Shown: piece by piece, positions 10,928 to 20,366 of the stretch
Numbering within the stretch: position 1 is the first letter of the stretch
How the letters are laid out: each line of letters starts with the position of its first letter
From: Holzapfeliella floricola DSM 23037 = JCM 16512
Lineage (GTDB): Bacteria; Bacillota; Bacilli; Lactobacillales; Lactobacillaceae
Direction: 5' to 3'
Assembly: GCF_001436605.1 (NCBI RefSeq)
Contig: NZ_AYZL01000016.1
Span: forward strand, 62,001 to 126,000
DNA length: 64,000 bases
Notes under the pieces: model-generated
Told to the model about the DNA's origin: nothing
What the model saw: the letters and a program-made list of their open reading frames with translations, nothing else
The model's database searches: none
Translations under genes and position numbers: made by a program

Positions 10928-12288
10928 TGATGTGACCCCCCCTTAAGTTTGACCAAAACTCAAACTTAAAGGGGGCTTTTTCATGGTAAAGATTAATCAA
11001 TAATTTAAATTAAAAGTTGTCATAGATTATCTAAACTAACCTATGTCATCAATATGACATTGCTAAATCAAGCACTATTTTAAAATATGTTAATCGCTAC
11101 CAAAATCATGGTATGTTTGGCTTAAGATTCAAAAACAAAATACCAAAACCTATTCTTTTGCATTCAAACGACAGGTATTAGACTTTAAAAAAAACATCAA
11201 TTATCTTATCTCAAAACAACGATTTATTTTAACATTCCGACTTTGAGTACGATTTATAATTCGCAAAAACAATGGGATTTATATTGTGAACCAAGCTTAC
11301 AATCAAGTCCTGATTACCTTAAAAGTAAAATGAACCCACAAAATCTGCATTACTTTATAAAATATCACCTTGAAACCTTGAAAGAATAAAACATCAACCA
11401 ACTTCGACTATTAAAGATGCAACAGAATTAATTCAACAGTTACCTAAGTATTCAACTCGAGCTATTTGCATACGATTAGTCTAGCTAAAAGTGTGTATTA
11501 TATCACTTAAATCAAGACAAATAAAAAGATGAGCAACTGCTTACTTAATCAGATTCAATTAAGAACAGGCTCATCCTGACAATGTTTATCGGCGTCTATC
11601 TTCTGCACTTGAAATGAAGGAAACTCACGTAGTTCAATTGCTTACAAACGAAGACTTATGATAAAAAACGTCGCTATAATTCTTCTTATCTGGTCAAATT
11701 GGTAAAACCACTAATAATCATCTTGAGCATGAATTTGAAGCACAAAATCCTTATCGAAAACTCGTAACAGATGGCATTCAATTTAGATATGGCAAATCCG
11801 ATATCAATCATCACGTTTATCTATTTGCCAATACTAAATTTATATTATCGAGAAGTGCTAGGTTATAAAATTAGTTTATATCCGACTTTGAAGTTCACTT
11901 TAAAACTGGTTTGAATACTCATTAATTGCTTACCTAAAACAGATACTCCATCTATTTTAGATATCTACATAGTGACCAAGGATTTCAATATCAAACTCCA
12001 ATTTGGCAAAAGACATTAAAGGATAATACGATCAGAAAAATTATATCACGCAACGACAATTGCTTAGACAATACAGCTATGGAAACTTTTTTCATATTAT
12101 GAAAGCTGAAGTCATAGCGATACGTTATCACACAAAGCCCTAATTAGTTGACGCAATGAAAAAATAGATTCATTATTATAGCAATGACCGAATCAAATTA
12201 AAATTGGGTAGCAAATATCTGGTTCAATACGAAACCCCACCACCTGATTTAATCAATTCAGTATGTTCAAATTTTTAGGGGCACGTCA
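10928..12288 (+). mobile_element. Decayed full-length IS3-family insertion sequence
   Basis: About 1.36 kb bounded by imperfect inverted ends (TGATGTGACCCC at 10928 and the complement of TGACGTGCCCC ending at 12288). Broken translation shows OrfA-like text at the left, then OrfB motifs in order: a HPDNVYRRL-like segment, HSDQGFQYQ (second catalytic Asp region, about 11960), SRNDNCLDNTAMETFF (about 12050, holding the catalytic Glu) and a YYSNDRIKLKL C-terminal motif (about 12180). Multiple stops and frame changes interrupt both frames, so it is inactive. It lies between the PIN-like gene and tsaD. Confidence 0.85.
10936..10976 (+). repeat. Inverted repeat at the left end of the second IS remnant
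   Basis: CCCCCTTAAGTTTGA pairs with TCAAACTTAAAGGGGG (one bulge) and is followed by CTTTTT and the OrfA ATG. It forms a terminator-like hairpin at the element edge. Confidence 0.7.
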
Positions 12289-12310
12289 TCATCCGCAAAA
12301 AGATAGTTTT

Positions 12311-13345
12311 TTATTCTCCTTCATAAGGAAATTCAAGACCTGGTTCAGCATTTAAACTCATGTCACTGAAATCTTGATCTAAAAATTGTTGGTAAGCTGC
12401 AGCTCCTATCATCGCCGCATTATCACCACATAAACGAAGCGGCGGAATAATAACTTTCAAGTCTGGGAATTGCTGATTGATTGCTTCAGTTAAAGCTTGT
12501 CTCAATCCTTGATTAGCTGCTACACCTCCAGCTAAAATGAATGTTTTAGGTTGGTATTCGGCAATCGCTTTGACTGTTTTATGAACCAATACCTCCACAA
12601 CCGCACTTTGAAAACTTGTCGCTAAGTCATTTTTATCTAATGTCTCACCCACTTGATCTGCATGATGAACGGTATTGATAAAGGCACTTTTTAGTCCACT
12701 AAAACTAAAATCATAATTATCCTCTTTCATCATAGCACGTGGAAAGTCAAAGGTTTCAGACCCTTGATGAGCCATTTCATCAATTGTTTTACCTGCAGGG
12801 TAGTTGATCCCCATAACACGACCGACTTTATCATAGGATTCACCAGCAGCATCATCACGGGTATCACCGATAATTTCATAATCACTAGGTGTTTTCATAG
12901 AGACTAACTCCGTATGGCCACCTGAAACCACCAAAGCTAAAGCTGGATACTCGACTTTATCCACTAAATTAGCTGCCTTGATATGACCCGCAATATGATT
13001 AGTTCCAATTAAGGGAAGATTATATGCCATTGCTACAGCTTTAGCAGCTGAAATACCGATTAATAAAGCACCAACAAGACCTGGACCCTTAGTAACCGCT
13101 ACAGCATCCAAATCTTGATAAGTCACACCTGCTTTTTCAAGGGCTTCTGTGATTAACATTGTAATAATCTCAACATGATGACGACTCGCAACTTCTGGTA
13201 CGACACCACCAAAACGTTGGTGACTTTTAACTTGAGTTGCAATCATATTAGATAAAATTTCAGTTCCATTTTTAACAACTGAAACACTCGTTTCATCACA
13301 ACTTGTTTCAAATGCTAAAATTAAATTTTGCTCTGTTTCACTCAT
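12311..13345 (-). CDS. tsaD: tRNA N6-threonylcarbamoyladenosine transferase TsaD
   Basis: Catalytic subunit that transfers threonylcarbamoyl to A37 of ANN-decoding tRNAs, working with TsaB and TsaE. The 344 residues show the ASKHA fold signature near the N terminus (ETSCDET, residues 13-19), the metal-binding NHIAGH motif (about 115-120), GGHTEL and the C-terminal nucleotide motif [10 protein letters not shown]. Last gene of the tsaB-rimI-tsaD cluster, with an 18-base gap after rimI. The second IS remnant ends 22 bases beyond its stop codon, so the insertion spared the gene. Confidence 0.98.
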   Translation of the reverse strand: MSETEQNLILAFETSCDETSVSVVKNGTEILSNMIATQVKSHQRFGGVVPEVASRHHVEIITMLITEALEKAGVTYQDLDAVAVTKGPGLVGALLIGISAAKAVAMAYNLPLIGTNHIAGHIKAANLVDKVEYPALALVVSGGHTELVSMKTPSDYEIIGDTRDDAAGESYDKVGRVMGINYPAGKTIDEMAHQGSETFDFPRAMMKEDNYDFSFSGLKSAFINTVHHADQVGETLDKNDLATSFQSAVVEVLVHKTVKAIAEYQPKTFILAGGVAANQGLRQALTEAINQQFPDLKVIIPPLRLCGDNAAMIGAAAYQQFLDQDFSDMSLNAEPGLEFPYEGE

Positions 13346-13363
13346 AACGTTTGTTCAATTCCT

Positions 13364-13909
13364 TTATAAGGGTTTCACCATTGTGACCCCATCAATTTTT
13401 TCAAAATAATAATAGTTTTTTCTGATTCTGACTTTTTCAAAACCCATTTTTTGATAAATATACTGTGCCTTCTGATTATCAACACGAACTTCCAGGCTAA
13501 CTTTATCAAGTCTTAATTGCTTAGCATAATCGCAAACCAAATGAATTAAGTACTGACCTAAATGTTGATTTTGATAATCAGGAATAATTCCCACATTCGT
13601 AATATGAGCCTCACGAAAAGCTGGTGTAAATTTAATCCCAATATAACCAATCAACTCTCTTTGATCAAAAAGAGCTAAGTACAACCGACGATGAGTATTA
13701 AGTAACTCTTGCTTAAATGCGTATTTATCCCAGGGCGAATTTTGATAAATTTTACTTTGAGCTATCATCAATGCATCAAGGTGCGTTAAATCTGCCTTAG
13801 CTAACTTAAAAGTCATCTTTTGAGTTGTTAAGTATAACGGTTGTTTATGAATGGGTAGATTAAAAAATAATTGATTAAAACCTAAGATTGCTTTAAACCT
13901 CTTCAACAT
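13364..13909 (-). CDS. rimI: RimI-like GNAT acetyltransferase
   Basis: Acetyl-CoA-dependent N-acetyltransferase; the family acetylates the N terminus of ribosomal protein S18 and possibly other proteins. The GNAT core is clear, with the acetyl-CoA loop in the DYQNQHLGQYLI segment and a C-terminal YQKMGFEKV strand. It starts inside the end of tsaB (17-base overlap). The frame is open up to 13933 and no start has a good ribosome site; I chose the ATG at 13909 (181 residues), so there is an N-terminal extension of about 40 residues before the typical RimI start. Context between tsaB and tsaD supports the name. Confidence 0.85.
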   Translation of the reverse strand: MLKRFKAILGFNQLFFNLPIHKQPLYLTTQKMTFKLAKADLTHLDALMIAQSKIYQNSPWDKYAFKQELLNTHRRLYLALFDQRELIGYIGIKFTPAFREAHITNVGIIPDYQNQHLGQYLIHLVCDYAKQLRLDKVSLEVRVDNQKAQYIYQKMGFEKVRIRKNYYYFEKIDGVTMVKPL

Positions 13910-14633
13910 ACTGATTACCATCATGGTCGCCATTGGTTTTTGCCCAATCAGTCTCTGCTTGTGTTTTTCTTAAATATTCAGGCACAAATAGATCAATATT
14001 TTCAGGTGTTAACTGGTCAAGCATTGATATTGCCAGCTCAGCATGTACTAAATTATCTTTGGCAACTTCAATTTTAACTTCAGTTTTGCTAAATAAATCA
14101 GAAAACTCAGACTGCTGTTCTTTCAATGATTCACCGACAAAAATTAACTTATTTTTACCTAATTTTACCGCTTTACTTCTTAATTGATTAACTAATCCTT
14201 CAAAGTCAATATGTTGTTCTTTTAATTGTTCAGAATAGTGACCTTCTTCATCAACTGAATAAGCAGATGCAAAAAAGTTATGATTACGTGCATCAATCAC
14301 TGGCACGATTAAAGCCTCTGAATCCAAAACATTACGAGCCAAAAGTGCTAATGTTGAAACACCGTATAACTTTTTATTCAATACCTTAGCCATTGTTTTA
14401 GCGGCTGTCACACCAATTCGAACACCCGTATATGATCCAGGACCTTGAGCCACAACGACTGCTTGTATATCGTTTAATTTTAAATTTTCTTGTTCAAGAA
14501 TATGCGTAATTGTTGGCATTAAATGAATGCTGTGATTACGGCTATCCGTTCTGTTTTTTTCAACTGTTCGGTTTGCAGTCTGTAAAGCTACAGACAACTG
14601 ACTAGTAGCGGTACTCATTGCTAATACGTTCAC
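13893..14633 (-). CDS. tsaB: TsaB, tRNA threonylcarbamoyladenosine biosynthesis subunit
   Basis: TsaD-related ASKHA protein that scaffolds TsaD and TsaE for t6A synthesis at position 37 of tRNA. The 246 residues begin MNVLAMSTATSQLSVAL and keep the family segment QGPGSYTGVRIGV (about residues 64-76), but lack the metal-binding histidines of TsaD, as expected. It is the first of three overlapping or tightly spaced genes tsaB-rimI-tsaD. No tsaE is in the window. Confidence 0.96.
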   Translation of the reverse strand: MNVLAMSTATSQLSVALQTANRTVEKNRTDSRNHSIHLMPTITHILEQENLKLNDIQAVVVAQGPGSYTGVRIGVTAAKTMAKVLNKKLYGVSTLALLARNVLDSEALIVPVIDARNHNFFASAYSVDEEGHYSEQLKEQHIDFEGLVNQLRSKAVKLGKNKLIFVGESLKEQQSEFSDLFSKTEVKIEVAKDNLVHAELAISMLDQLTPENIDLFVPEYLRKTQAETDWAKTNGDHDGNQYVEEV

Positions 14634-14652
14634 TGTTTTCGCTTCTCTTTCT

Positions 14653-15204
14653 TTACTTAGAATATCTATTTAATATTGATTCTATTTTAACACGGTCTAA
14701 AGCAACCATTGTCAAATACAAAATTATCATTTGAACCCATGGCACTGTCACTTGTTTGGGGAGCCTTTGAATAAGCAAGTGGTTGAAATCAGCACCACTT
14801 TTTAGAGTCATCCATAATGTGTTCAGCCCCGTATTGACAATTATTGTAATTAACAAAACGCTTACAACAATTCGCCAAACTTTTTTCCAATCACCTGCAA
14901 AGTTCTGGTTGTATAAAAATGTCCCATAAATAATGCCTCCGGCAATAGCAGAGATCGTGAACCCTGGATAAAATCCACCGGGAACACCAATAATGATTGA
15001 GTTTAAAACGTCAGCTAAACCAGCGCCAATTCCAGCCCATAAAACTCCGAAGAATCGACCCATTAAAGCAGTCCCTAAAAATCCGAGACCTACTTGTACA
15101 ACAGCAGGATCTCCAACTTTTATAGTTTGTAATATAATACTAATCGCAATCATTAATGCAAAGACTACTACAAAATTGAGATTGCTTAGACTTTTATTTT
15201 TCAT
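14653..15204 (-). CDS. folT: FolT-like ECF transporter S component
   Basis: Membrane substrate-binding subunit of an energy-coupling-factor vitamin transporter; it has no ATPase and would share the EcfA1-EcfA2-EcfT module encoded at 54-56.5 kb. The 183 residues have six hydrophobic segments. The FolT-family C-terminal region (NTLWMTL, then RLPKQVTVPWVQMIILY) makes folate or a related pterin the likely substrate. It sits 20 bases upstream of tsaB and may be co-transcribed. No tetrahydrofolate riboswitch fits the short leader. Confidence 0.8.
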   Translation of the reverse strand: MKNKSLSNLNFVVVFALMIAISIILQTIKVGDPAVVQVGLGFLGTALMGRFFGVLWAGIGAGLADVLNSIIIGVPGGFYPGFTISAIAGGIIYGTFLYNQNFAGDWKKVWRIVVSVLLITIIVNTGLNTLWMTLKSGADFNHLLIQRLPKQVTVPWVQMIILYLTMVALDRVKIESILNRYSK

Positions 15205-15326
15205 TAAGTCACTTCTCCCTTAGATATCCAATGTTTAAGAATTTTTAATGATTTAATTTTATCATATTCGTAATTCACTTACATTATTGATAAAATATAA
15301 TAAACATGGTAAAAGGGGTCTTACAA

Positions 15327-16304
15327 ATGAAGAAAATATTAGTCCTACACACTGGTGGGACAATTTCAATGTCTGAAAACGAAGCAGGTGAAGTTATTCA
15401 AAACGAAGAAAATCCACTATTAAAACTAACACATCATTTTGATTTTGAGATTGACTTAGTTGTTGAAGACATCTTCAACCTACCCTCACCTCATATTGCA
15501 CCTCAACATATGTTACAACTTAAAAACCGAATTCAAAAAGCGGTTAATGAAGAAAAAATTGATGGTGTTGTCATCACTCACGGTACCGATACATTAGAGG
15601 AGACAGCTTATTTCCTTGATTTAACCTTACCTAATAATCTTCCAGTTGTCTTAACTGGTGCAATGCGTTCATCAAATGAAATCGGTAGCGATGGCTTACA
15701 TAATTTTCAAAGTGCCATTTTAACAGCTGCTAGTGACAATGCTAAGGACAAAGGCGTTTTAATTGTTATGAACGATGAAGTTCATACAGCACGTTATGTC
15801 ACTAAAACCCACACAACAAACGTGGCCACTTTCAGGACACCTACTTTTGGACCGATAGGCTTAATCAGTAAAAATCACGTGCTATTTTTTCAAGAATTGA
15901 TTGCCCAAACCACAGCTGACGTTAATGAATTAACTGAAGAAGTTTTCTTGGTAAAAGCCTATGCCGGTATGAGTCCTCTACAATTTGAACTACTTGATCA
16001 CCCAAAAACTAAAGGTGTTGTTATTGAGGCTTTGGGTGCTGGAAACTTGCCACCACAAACACTCCCTGCTATTCAAAAATTGCTTGATAAAAACATTCCT
16101 ATTGTCTTGGTATCTCGTTGTTTTAATGGTATTGCTGAAGATGTTTATCATTACATTGGAGGCGGGGTTGAGTTAAAAGAAATGGGCGTCATTTTCTGTC
16201 GAGGTCTTAATGGACAAAAAGCCCGTATTAAACTCTTAATTGGTCTCAGTGCAGGGATGCATAATCAAGAACTTGCCGAATTTGTCAATAATGCTACCTC
16301 ATAA
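15327..16304 (+). CDS. ansA: L-asparaginase (type I, AnsA-like)
   Basis: Hydrolyses L-asparagine to aspartate and ammonia in the cytoplasm. The 325 residues carry both catalytic threonine motifs, HTGGTIS at the N terminus and HGTDTLEETAYFL (about residues 86-98), and no signal peptide. The open frame begins at 15306, but AAAGGGG lies 8 bases before the ATG at 15327, giving MKKILVLHTGGT, the usual family start. Stand-alone plus-strand gene, divergent from folT, ending at a hairpin shared with the convergent thioesterase gene. Confidence 0.93.
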   Translation: MKKILVLHTGGTISMSENEAGEVIQNEENPLLKLTHHFDFEIDLVVEDIFNLPSPHIAPQHMLQLKNRIQKAVNEEKIDGVVITHGTDTLEETAYFLDLTLPNNLPVVLTGAMRSSNEIGSDGLHNFQSAILTAASDNAKDKGVLIVMNDEVHTARYVTKTHTTNVATFRTPTFGPIGLISKNHVLFFQELIAQTTADVNELTEEVFLVKAYAGMSPLQFELLDHPKTKGVVIEALGAGNLPPQTLPAIQKLLDKNIPIVLVSRCFNGIAEDVYHYIGGGVELKEMGVIFCRGLNGQKARIKLLIGLSAGMHNQELAEFVNNATS

Positions 16305-16339
16305 AAAATAACTTGTCGAATTTTCGACAAGTTATTTTT
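16305..16339. terminator. Bidirectional terminator between ansA and the thioesterase gene
   Basis: Near-perfect palindrome (AAATAACTTGTCGAA with TTCGACAAGTTATTT) with A and T runs on both sides, between two convergent stop codons. Confidence 0.9.
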
Positions 16340-17068
16340 TTACCACTGAATCACACATTCAGCAGCCGTAAGATTTCCATTTGCAAGTTTATGATAACTT
16401 CTATTATTTTCTTGATTGAAATGGACATAACTTTTGGGACTATCATGATATAAAATCTCATGTTCATATTTAATATCTAAAGATTTAATGTGATTGCTCT
16501 TAATGAAAGACAAAGGCAAGCTTGAAATCATCCAGTCAAAATAATGTGCATTACTTACATGCTCATTTTCATCAATATTAAAGTATTCAACAAAATATGA
16601 CTTATCAGCAACCAACTGTTCTTTGGGTAATTTAATACGTGGGAATTTTTGTGGACGACGAATTTCTTCAGCACCTGTTTTTAGCATGATTTCTGGATCT
16701 GAGGGAACCATTTTACGAGTGTTTAAATCAAGCATAATCCAAACACTATTAATTTCAATTAACTCTTCATGGTCTTCATTATATAACCAATAGCTACGAT
16801 AGCAAAAATAGCGATTATATGCCATGGCAGCTGTTTTAATATAAATTGTTTGGCCTTTTTCTGGCATTTTTTTAATCGACATGTGGTATTGCGTCACAAC
16901 CCACCCTAAATGTCTACTAATTAATTCCTCAGATGAAACACCAATTTCTTCTAGATGCTCACCAGATGCGGCAATTACAAGATTTAGTAACGACGATAAG
17001 GTCAATTGACTGGTTATATCAACTTCGTAAAACTGGACTTGGTGTTTTTTTTCATAATAAAGTGGCAT
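16340..17068 (-). CDS. Acyl-ACP thioesterase
   Basis: Double hot-dog enzyme that releases fatty acids from acyl carrier protein. The 242 residues begin with YEKKHQVQFYEVD, and the second half carries the active-site pattern NIDENEHVSNAHYFDWM (about residues 165-181), with the Asp, Asn and His positions of the bacterial/plant FatA-like family. It is the last gene of the run from tmk to rsmI, 11 bases after rsmI, and ends at the shared terminator. The acyl-chain preference cannot be read from sequence. Confidence 0.9.
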   Translation of the reverse strand: MPLYYEKKHQVQFYEVDITSQLTLSSLLNLVIAASGEHLEEIGVSSEELISRHLGWVVTQYHMSIKKMPEKGQTIYIKTAAMAYNRYFCYRSYWLYNEDHEELIEINSVWIMLDLNTRKMVPSDPEIMLKTGAEEIRRPQKFPRIKLPKEQLVADKSYFVEYFNIDENEHVSNAHYFDWMISSLPLSFIKSNHIKSLDIKYEHEILYHDSPKSYVHFNQENNRSYHKLANGNLTAAECVIQW

Positions 17069-17079
17069 CAGTAACTCCT

Positions 17080-17940
17080 TTATTTGCGATGGTATAAATC
17101 ATACAATTCATTTTTTGAAATTTTATATTGCTTTGCAATTTCTTTGATAGCATCTTTCTTAGAAACACCCGCAGCAACTTTTTGATCAACTTTAACTACC
17201 AAATCTTCTGAAGATATTTCTTCTTCAGATGCTTCTTGCATCCCCTCAATCAACAAGACATATTCTCCACGAGGATCATTGTCGGTGTAATGTGCTATTA
17301 TCTCGCCTATTGTTCCTCTTAAATATTGCTCATGAATTTTCGTTAATTCACGTGCTAAAACAATGCGACGATTCTCGCCTAATACTTCAGCTAAATTAGC
17401 TAGTGTTTTCTTCAATCGATGAGGGGCTTCATAAAAAATAGTGGTATGTGTTATTACTTTTATTTCTTCGATTTTTTCAAGCTGTTGTGTTTTCTTTCTG
17501 GGTAAAAACCCAACATACGTAAAGGGTTGAACATCCAAACCTGAAGCAACTAAAGCTGTCAAAAATGCTGCTGGACCTGGAATTGAAATAACAGTCAAGT
17601 CTTGTTCGATTGCTGCTTTAGCTAATAGTTCTCCTGGATCGCTAATAGCTGGTGTTCCCGCATCACTAACCTGAGCAATTGTTTGCCCTGATTCTAATCG
17701 TGCTAAAATGTCAGGTATTTTTTCTTGCGTATTATGCTCGTGAAAGCTAATCATTGGTTTTTTAATATCTAAATTTTTGAGTAGTTGACCTGTGTGACGC
17801 GTATCTTCCGCTGCAATATAATCAACTTGATTCAAAATTTCCTTAGCTCTAATAGTTATATCAGACAAATTACCAATGGGTGTAGGGACTAAGTATAACT
17901 TCCCTGTTTGAGACTGTTCAAAACTATTTTGATTATTCAT
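17080..17940 (-). CDS. rsmI: 16S rRNA (cytidine-1402-2'-O)-methyltransferase RsmI
   Basis: SAM-dependent tetrapyrrole-methylase-fold enzyme that 2'-O-methylates C1402 in the decoding centre. The 286 residues show PTPIGNLSDITIRA at the N terminus, AEDTRHTGQLL and SDAGTPAISDPG (about residues 95-106), all RsmI signatures. The C-terminal helical extension (SKKDAIKEIAKQY) is present. It follows yabA by 3 bases, as in B. subtilis. Confidence 0.98.
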   Translation of the reverse strand: MNNQNSFEQSQTGKLYLVPTPIGNLSDITIRAKEILNQVDYIAAEDTRHTGQLLKNLDIKKPMISFHEHNTQEKIPDILARLESGQTIAQVSDAGTPAISDPGELLAKAAIEQDLTVISIPGPAAFLTALVASGLDVQPFTYVGFLPRKKTQQLEKIEEIKVITHTTIFYEAPHRLKKTLANLAEVLGENRRIVLARELTKIHEQYLRGTIGEIIAHYTDNDPRGEYVLLIEGMQEASEEEISSEDLVVKVDQKVAAGVSKKDAIKEIAKQYKISKNELYDLYHRK

Positions 17941-17943
17941 AAC

Positions 17944-18285
17944 TTATCCTTGCTTTTGTTGTCTTTGATGGAACAATAGATCTAAACAAAACATACAATC
18001 TTCTTGTTCTTGACGATGAGAACCATAATACATATTACAAACGTGATAACCAGAATTATAAATTTCTTCTAAGTTTTTCAAAGCATTCATTTTTGGTGCT
18101 GCTTTAATAGGTTCTTCATGATTTTCAATTTGATTAATTTTGTCACGTAGCAACTGATTTTCGACTTTCAATTCTGTATTTTCTTTTAAGGTATCTAAAA
18201 TAGATTCATTTAATGACTCCATTGAACTTGTCATTAGTTGCATTTTTTTAAGTAATTCATCAAATTGTTGGTATGGTTCTGTCAT
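17944..18285 (-). CDS. yabA: Replication initiation control protein YabA
   Basis: Negative regulator of DnaA that bridges DnaA and the DnaN clamp. The 113 residues consist of an N-terminal leucine-zipper coiled coil (about residues 5-60) and a C-terminal zinc-binding module with Cys/His ligands (HVCNMYY and EDCMFCLDLLFH). The length matches the family. It sits between holB (2-base gap) and rsmI. Confidence 0.96.
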   Translation of the reverse strand: MTEPYQQFDELLKKMQLMTSSMESLNESILDTLKENTELKVENQLLRDKINQIENHEEPIKAAPKMNALKNLEEIYNSGYHVCNMYYGSHRQEQEDCMFCLDLLFHQRQQKQG

Positions 18286-18287
18286 AC

Positions 18288-19211
18288 TTAGGCCCTCCCC
18301 TGATATGGCGCAAAAATTGTTTGGCTAAATAAATAATCCACTAAACTGTCAAAATTAACATTAAACCGCCTGCGATGTGACACTTCAATCAAAGATGAAA
18401 CAAGAGATAGAGCATGCACTTCTTGTTGTTCTAATTTTTGAGTTGCAATAATCATCAGCGACTTTAAAAACACATCTTGCATTGATGAAGTAGCTATCAT
18501 TGGCTTAACGACTGTCTGAAAGTGGATGTAAGCGCCTTTATCTTTTGAAATAATTTGTTTGATTAACTCCTTAACTTCGTGAAAAAAACTCTCTAACTGA
18601 TTAAATTCAGCTAGTTGATCAAATTCAACTCCAACATTTTGCAAGGCAAGCAACAGCTCCTTATCACTAGCTTGAACCAACGATAAGCGATCAGCCCAGT
18701 TAGACTGGGCCAATCGTTGGTCAAATTGAACCATCTGCAACCGAGATAAGATTGTTGGCAATAATTGTTTGCTGTTAGGTGCAATCATCACCATCACAAC
18801 TTCTGACATCGGTTCTTCTAAAATATTCAACAACGCATTTTCAGCCGATTGTGTTAACTTTTGAGCACGATCAATGATGAATAATCGTTGCTTACCTTCA
18901 ATTGGTGTTTTGGATAGCTCTGATTTGAGTTCACGAATCTCATCAACTCCAATCGTTTGTTTATCATTTTGAATCACAAAAATATCTGGATGATTATGAT
19001 TTAAAACGCGTTGACATTGTGAACACTTTTGACAAGGCTTTTCTTTTTCTTCACAAAACATATAAGCTCCTAAAAAAAGCGCTGTCTTTAAAGCCTGATT
19101 GTGCTGAATTGCTTCAAATAAATACGCATGGCTCAATGTTTTTTGGTTAGCAGCTTGTACGAGTTTATTGGCAACTTCATGATTATAGTTATCTAGTATT
19201 AATTGTGACAT
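18288..19211 (-). CDS. holB: DNA polymerase III delta' subunit HolB
   Basis: AAA+-fold clamp-loader subunit partnering the DnaX protein encoded at 21-23 kb. The 307 residues include a zinc module (CEEKEKPCQKCSQC, about residues 53-66), and the ATP site is degenerate with no clear P-loop, as expected for delta'. The sensor-type SRLQ motif is present (about residue 155). It follows darA by 14 bases in the tmk-darA-holB-yabA-rsmI run. Confidence 0.95.
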   Translation of the reverse strand: MSQLILDNYNHEVANKLVQAANQKTLSHAYLFEAIQHNQALKTALFLGAYMFCEEKEKPCQKCSQCQRVLNHNHPDIFVIQNDKQTIGVDEIRELKSELSKTPIEGKQRLFIIDRAQKLTQSAENALLNILEEPMSEVVMVMIAPNSKQLLPTILSRLQMVQFDQRLAQSNWADRLSLVQASDKELLLALQNVGVEFDQLAEFNQLESFFHEVKELIKQIISKDKGAYIHFQTVVKPMIATSSMQDVFLKSLMIIATQKLEQQEVHALSLVSSLIEVSHRRRFNVNFDSLVDYLFSQTIFAPYQGRA

Positions 19212-19225
19212 ACTTTCAATCCTTA

Positions 19226-19555
19226 TTAATATTGATGGAATTGTTCAATTGGCGTCACCATCACTGTAGCACCACCAACTTCGACTTCAATAGGTTGAAT
19301 CATTGATTCCTCACCCATAACTTCTAAACTAACAGAAGGTGAAATCATTTGTTTTCGACGCTTAGCCGTACTTTTGATTAAACTTAGGACGTAGTCAACT
19401 TGACTATCTTTTACGGCCATCATAAAGGTTATATTTTGAGCTTTTAAAAAGCCACCTTTTGAGGCCAGTTTGGTTGTTGGAACTTGATTTTTAGCTAACA
19501 AATTCTCCAACTCATATGCATCTTTATCTTGTATAATCGCTGTCACTAGCTTCAT
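19226..19555 (-). CDS. darA: PII-like cyclic di-AMP receptor DarA (YaaQ)
   Basis: Small trimeric PII-like protein that binds c-di-AMP. From the ATG at 19555 it is 109 residues, exactly the family size, beginning MKLVTAIIQDKDA. The frame is open up to 19576, but that stretch encodes the ribosome site AAGGAGGAGA, so the shorter start is right. The glycine-containing TKLASKGGFL loop (about residues 28-37) is the nucleotide-binding turn. Located between tmk and holB as in B. subtilis. Its output in this organism is unknown. Confidence 0.95.
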   Translation of the reverse strand: MKLVTAIIQDKDAYELENLLAKNQVPTTKLASKGGFLKAQNITFMMAVKDSQVDYVLSLIKSTAKRRKQMISPSVSLEVMGEESMIQPIEVEVGGATVMVTPIEQFHQY

Positions 19556-19579
19556 TTTAATCTCCTCCTTGAACAAATT

Positions 19580-20212
19580 TTAAAAAAGTTCAGGAAATTT
19601 GTCTTTCATTGCCTTAATTGTATCATCAACAACTCTTTGCTTGGATTGGTTAGCATTAATTTTTACAATTCGTTTTGGATAACGACGATAAAGCTCTTGA
19701 TAAGTTTCATAGACACGCTCATGAAATGACTCTTTTTGCTGTTCAAGTCGATCTTTTTCACGATTTTGATCAATGCGACTCAATCCAATTTCTGGATTAA
19801 CATCAAAATATAAGGTTAAATCGGGCATCAAGTTTTCAGTTGCAAATTGATTCATTTCAGCTACATTTTCAATACCTAACTCACGTCCACCACCTTGATA
19901 AGCTAATGAACTGTCCAAATAGCGGTCACTAATTACAGTTTTATCTGCTTTTAGACTTGGCAAAACTGTTTCAACCAAATGCTGTCTTCTTGAAGCAGCA
20001 TAAAGTAAAGCTTCTGTACGGTCATCCATCTCTGGATAATCTGGATTTAAAATGATTTCACGAATTGCTTCAGCTATTGTGGAACCTCCCGGTTCCCTAG
20101 TTAAAACCAAGTTATCTTGTGTTTGTTGATTAAAAATCTTTATTAATTGTTTCAATGCTGTACTTTTGCCAGAACCATCTGGGCCTTCTAAAGTAATAAA
20201 TCGTCCAGTCAT
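19580..20212 (-). CDS. tmk: Thymidylate kinase
   Basis: Phosphorylates dTMP to dTDP for DNA synthesis. The 210 residues show the P-loop GPDGSGKS (about residues 10-17), the TREPGG motif, the substrate motif ISDRYLDSSLAYQG (about 93-106) and the LID region REKDRLE. First gene of a run tmk-darA-holB-yabA-rsmI-thioesterase, preceded by its own promoter and the recR terminator. Confidence 0.98.
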   Translation of the reverse strand: MTGRFITLEGPDGSGKSTALKQLIKIFNQQTQDNLVLTREPGGSTIAEAIREIILNPDYPEMDDRTEALLYAASRRQHLVETVLPSLKADKTVISDRYLDSSLAYQGGGRELGIENVAEMNQFATENLMPDLTLYFDVNPEIGLSRIDQNREKDRLEQQKESFHERVYETYQELYRRYPKRIVKINANQSKQRVVDDTIKAMKDKFPELF

Positions 20213-20236
20213 TTATGAACACTCCCTTAATACAAA

Positions 20237-20265
20237 ATTCTACTTGAAAATTGAAGTTTTAGCAA
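20237..20265 (-). promoter_or_regulatory. Promoter of the tmk operon
   Basis: Minus strand: -35 TTGCTA (20260-20265), 17-base spacer, -10 TAGAAT (20237-20242), 24 bases before the tmk start. Confidence 0.6.
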
Positions 20266-20338
20266 AGGGACTTTGTTAACGTTTCCTCAATTCGAATCGT
20301 CCAGATACTAATGCGACAACATTATCTCAACCCAAAAT

Positions 20339-20366
20339 AAAAAACCACTCTTTTTGAGTAGTTTTT
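20339..20366 (-). terminator. Terminator after recR
   Basis: ACTACTC pairs with GAGTGGT (one G-U) around an A-rich loop and is followed by a T run, overlapping the recR stop. Confidence 0.75.

Noticed and set aside
8390-12310. CRISPR array or tandem repeats in the AT-rich accessory pocket
   Set aside because: No regularly spaced repeats; the non-coding text is explained by two decayed IS3-family elements.
15205-15326. Tetrahydrofolate riboswitch upstream of folT
   Set aside because: The leader is about 100 bases shared by two divergent genes and lacks the conserved paired elements.
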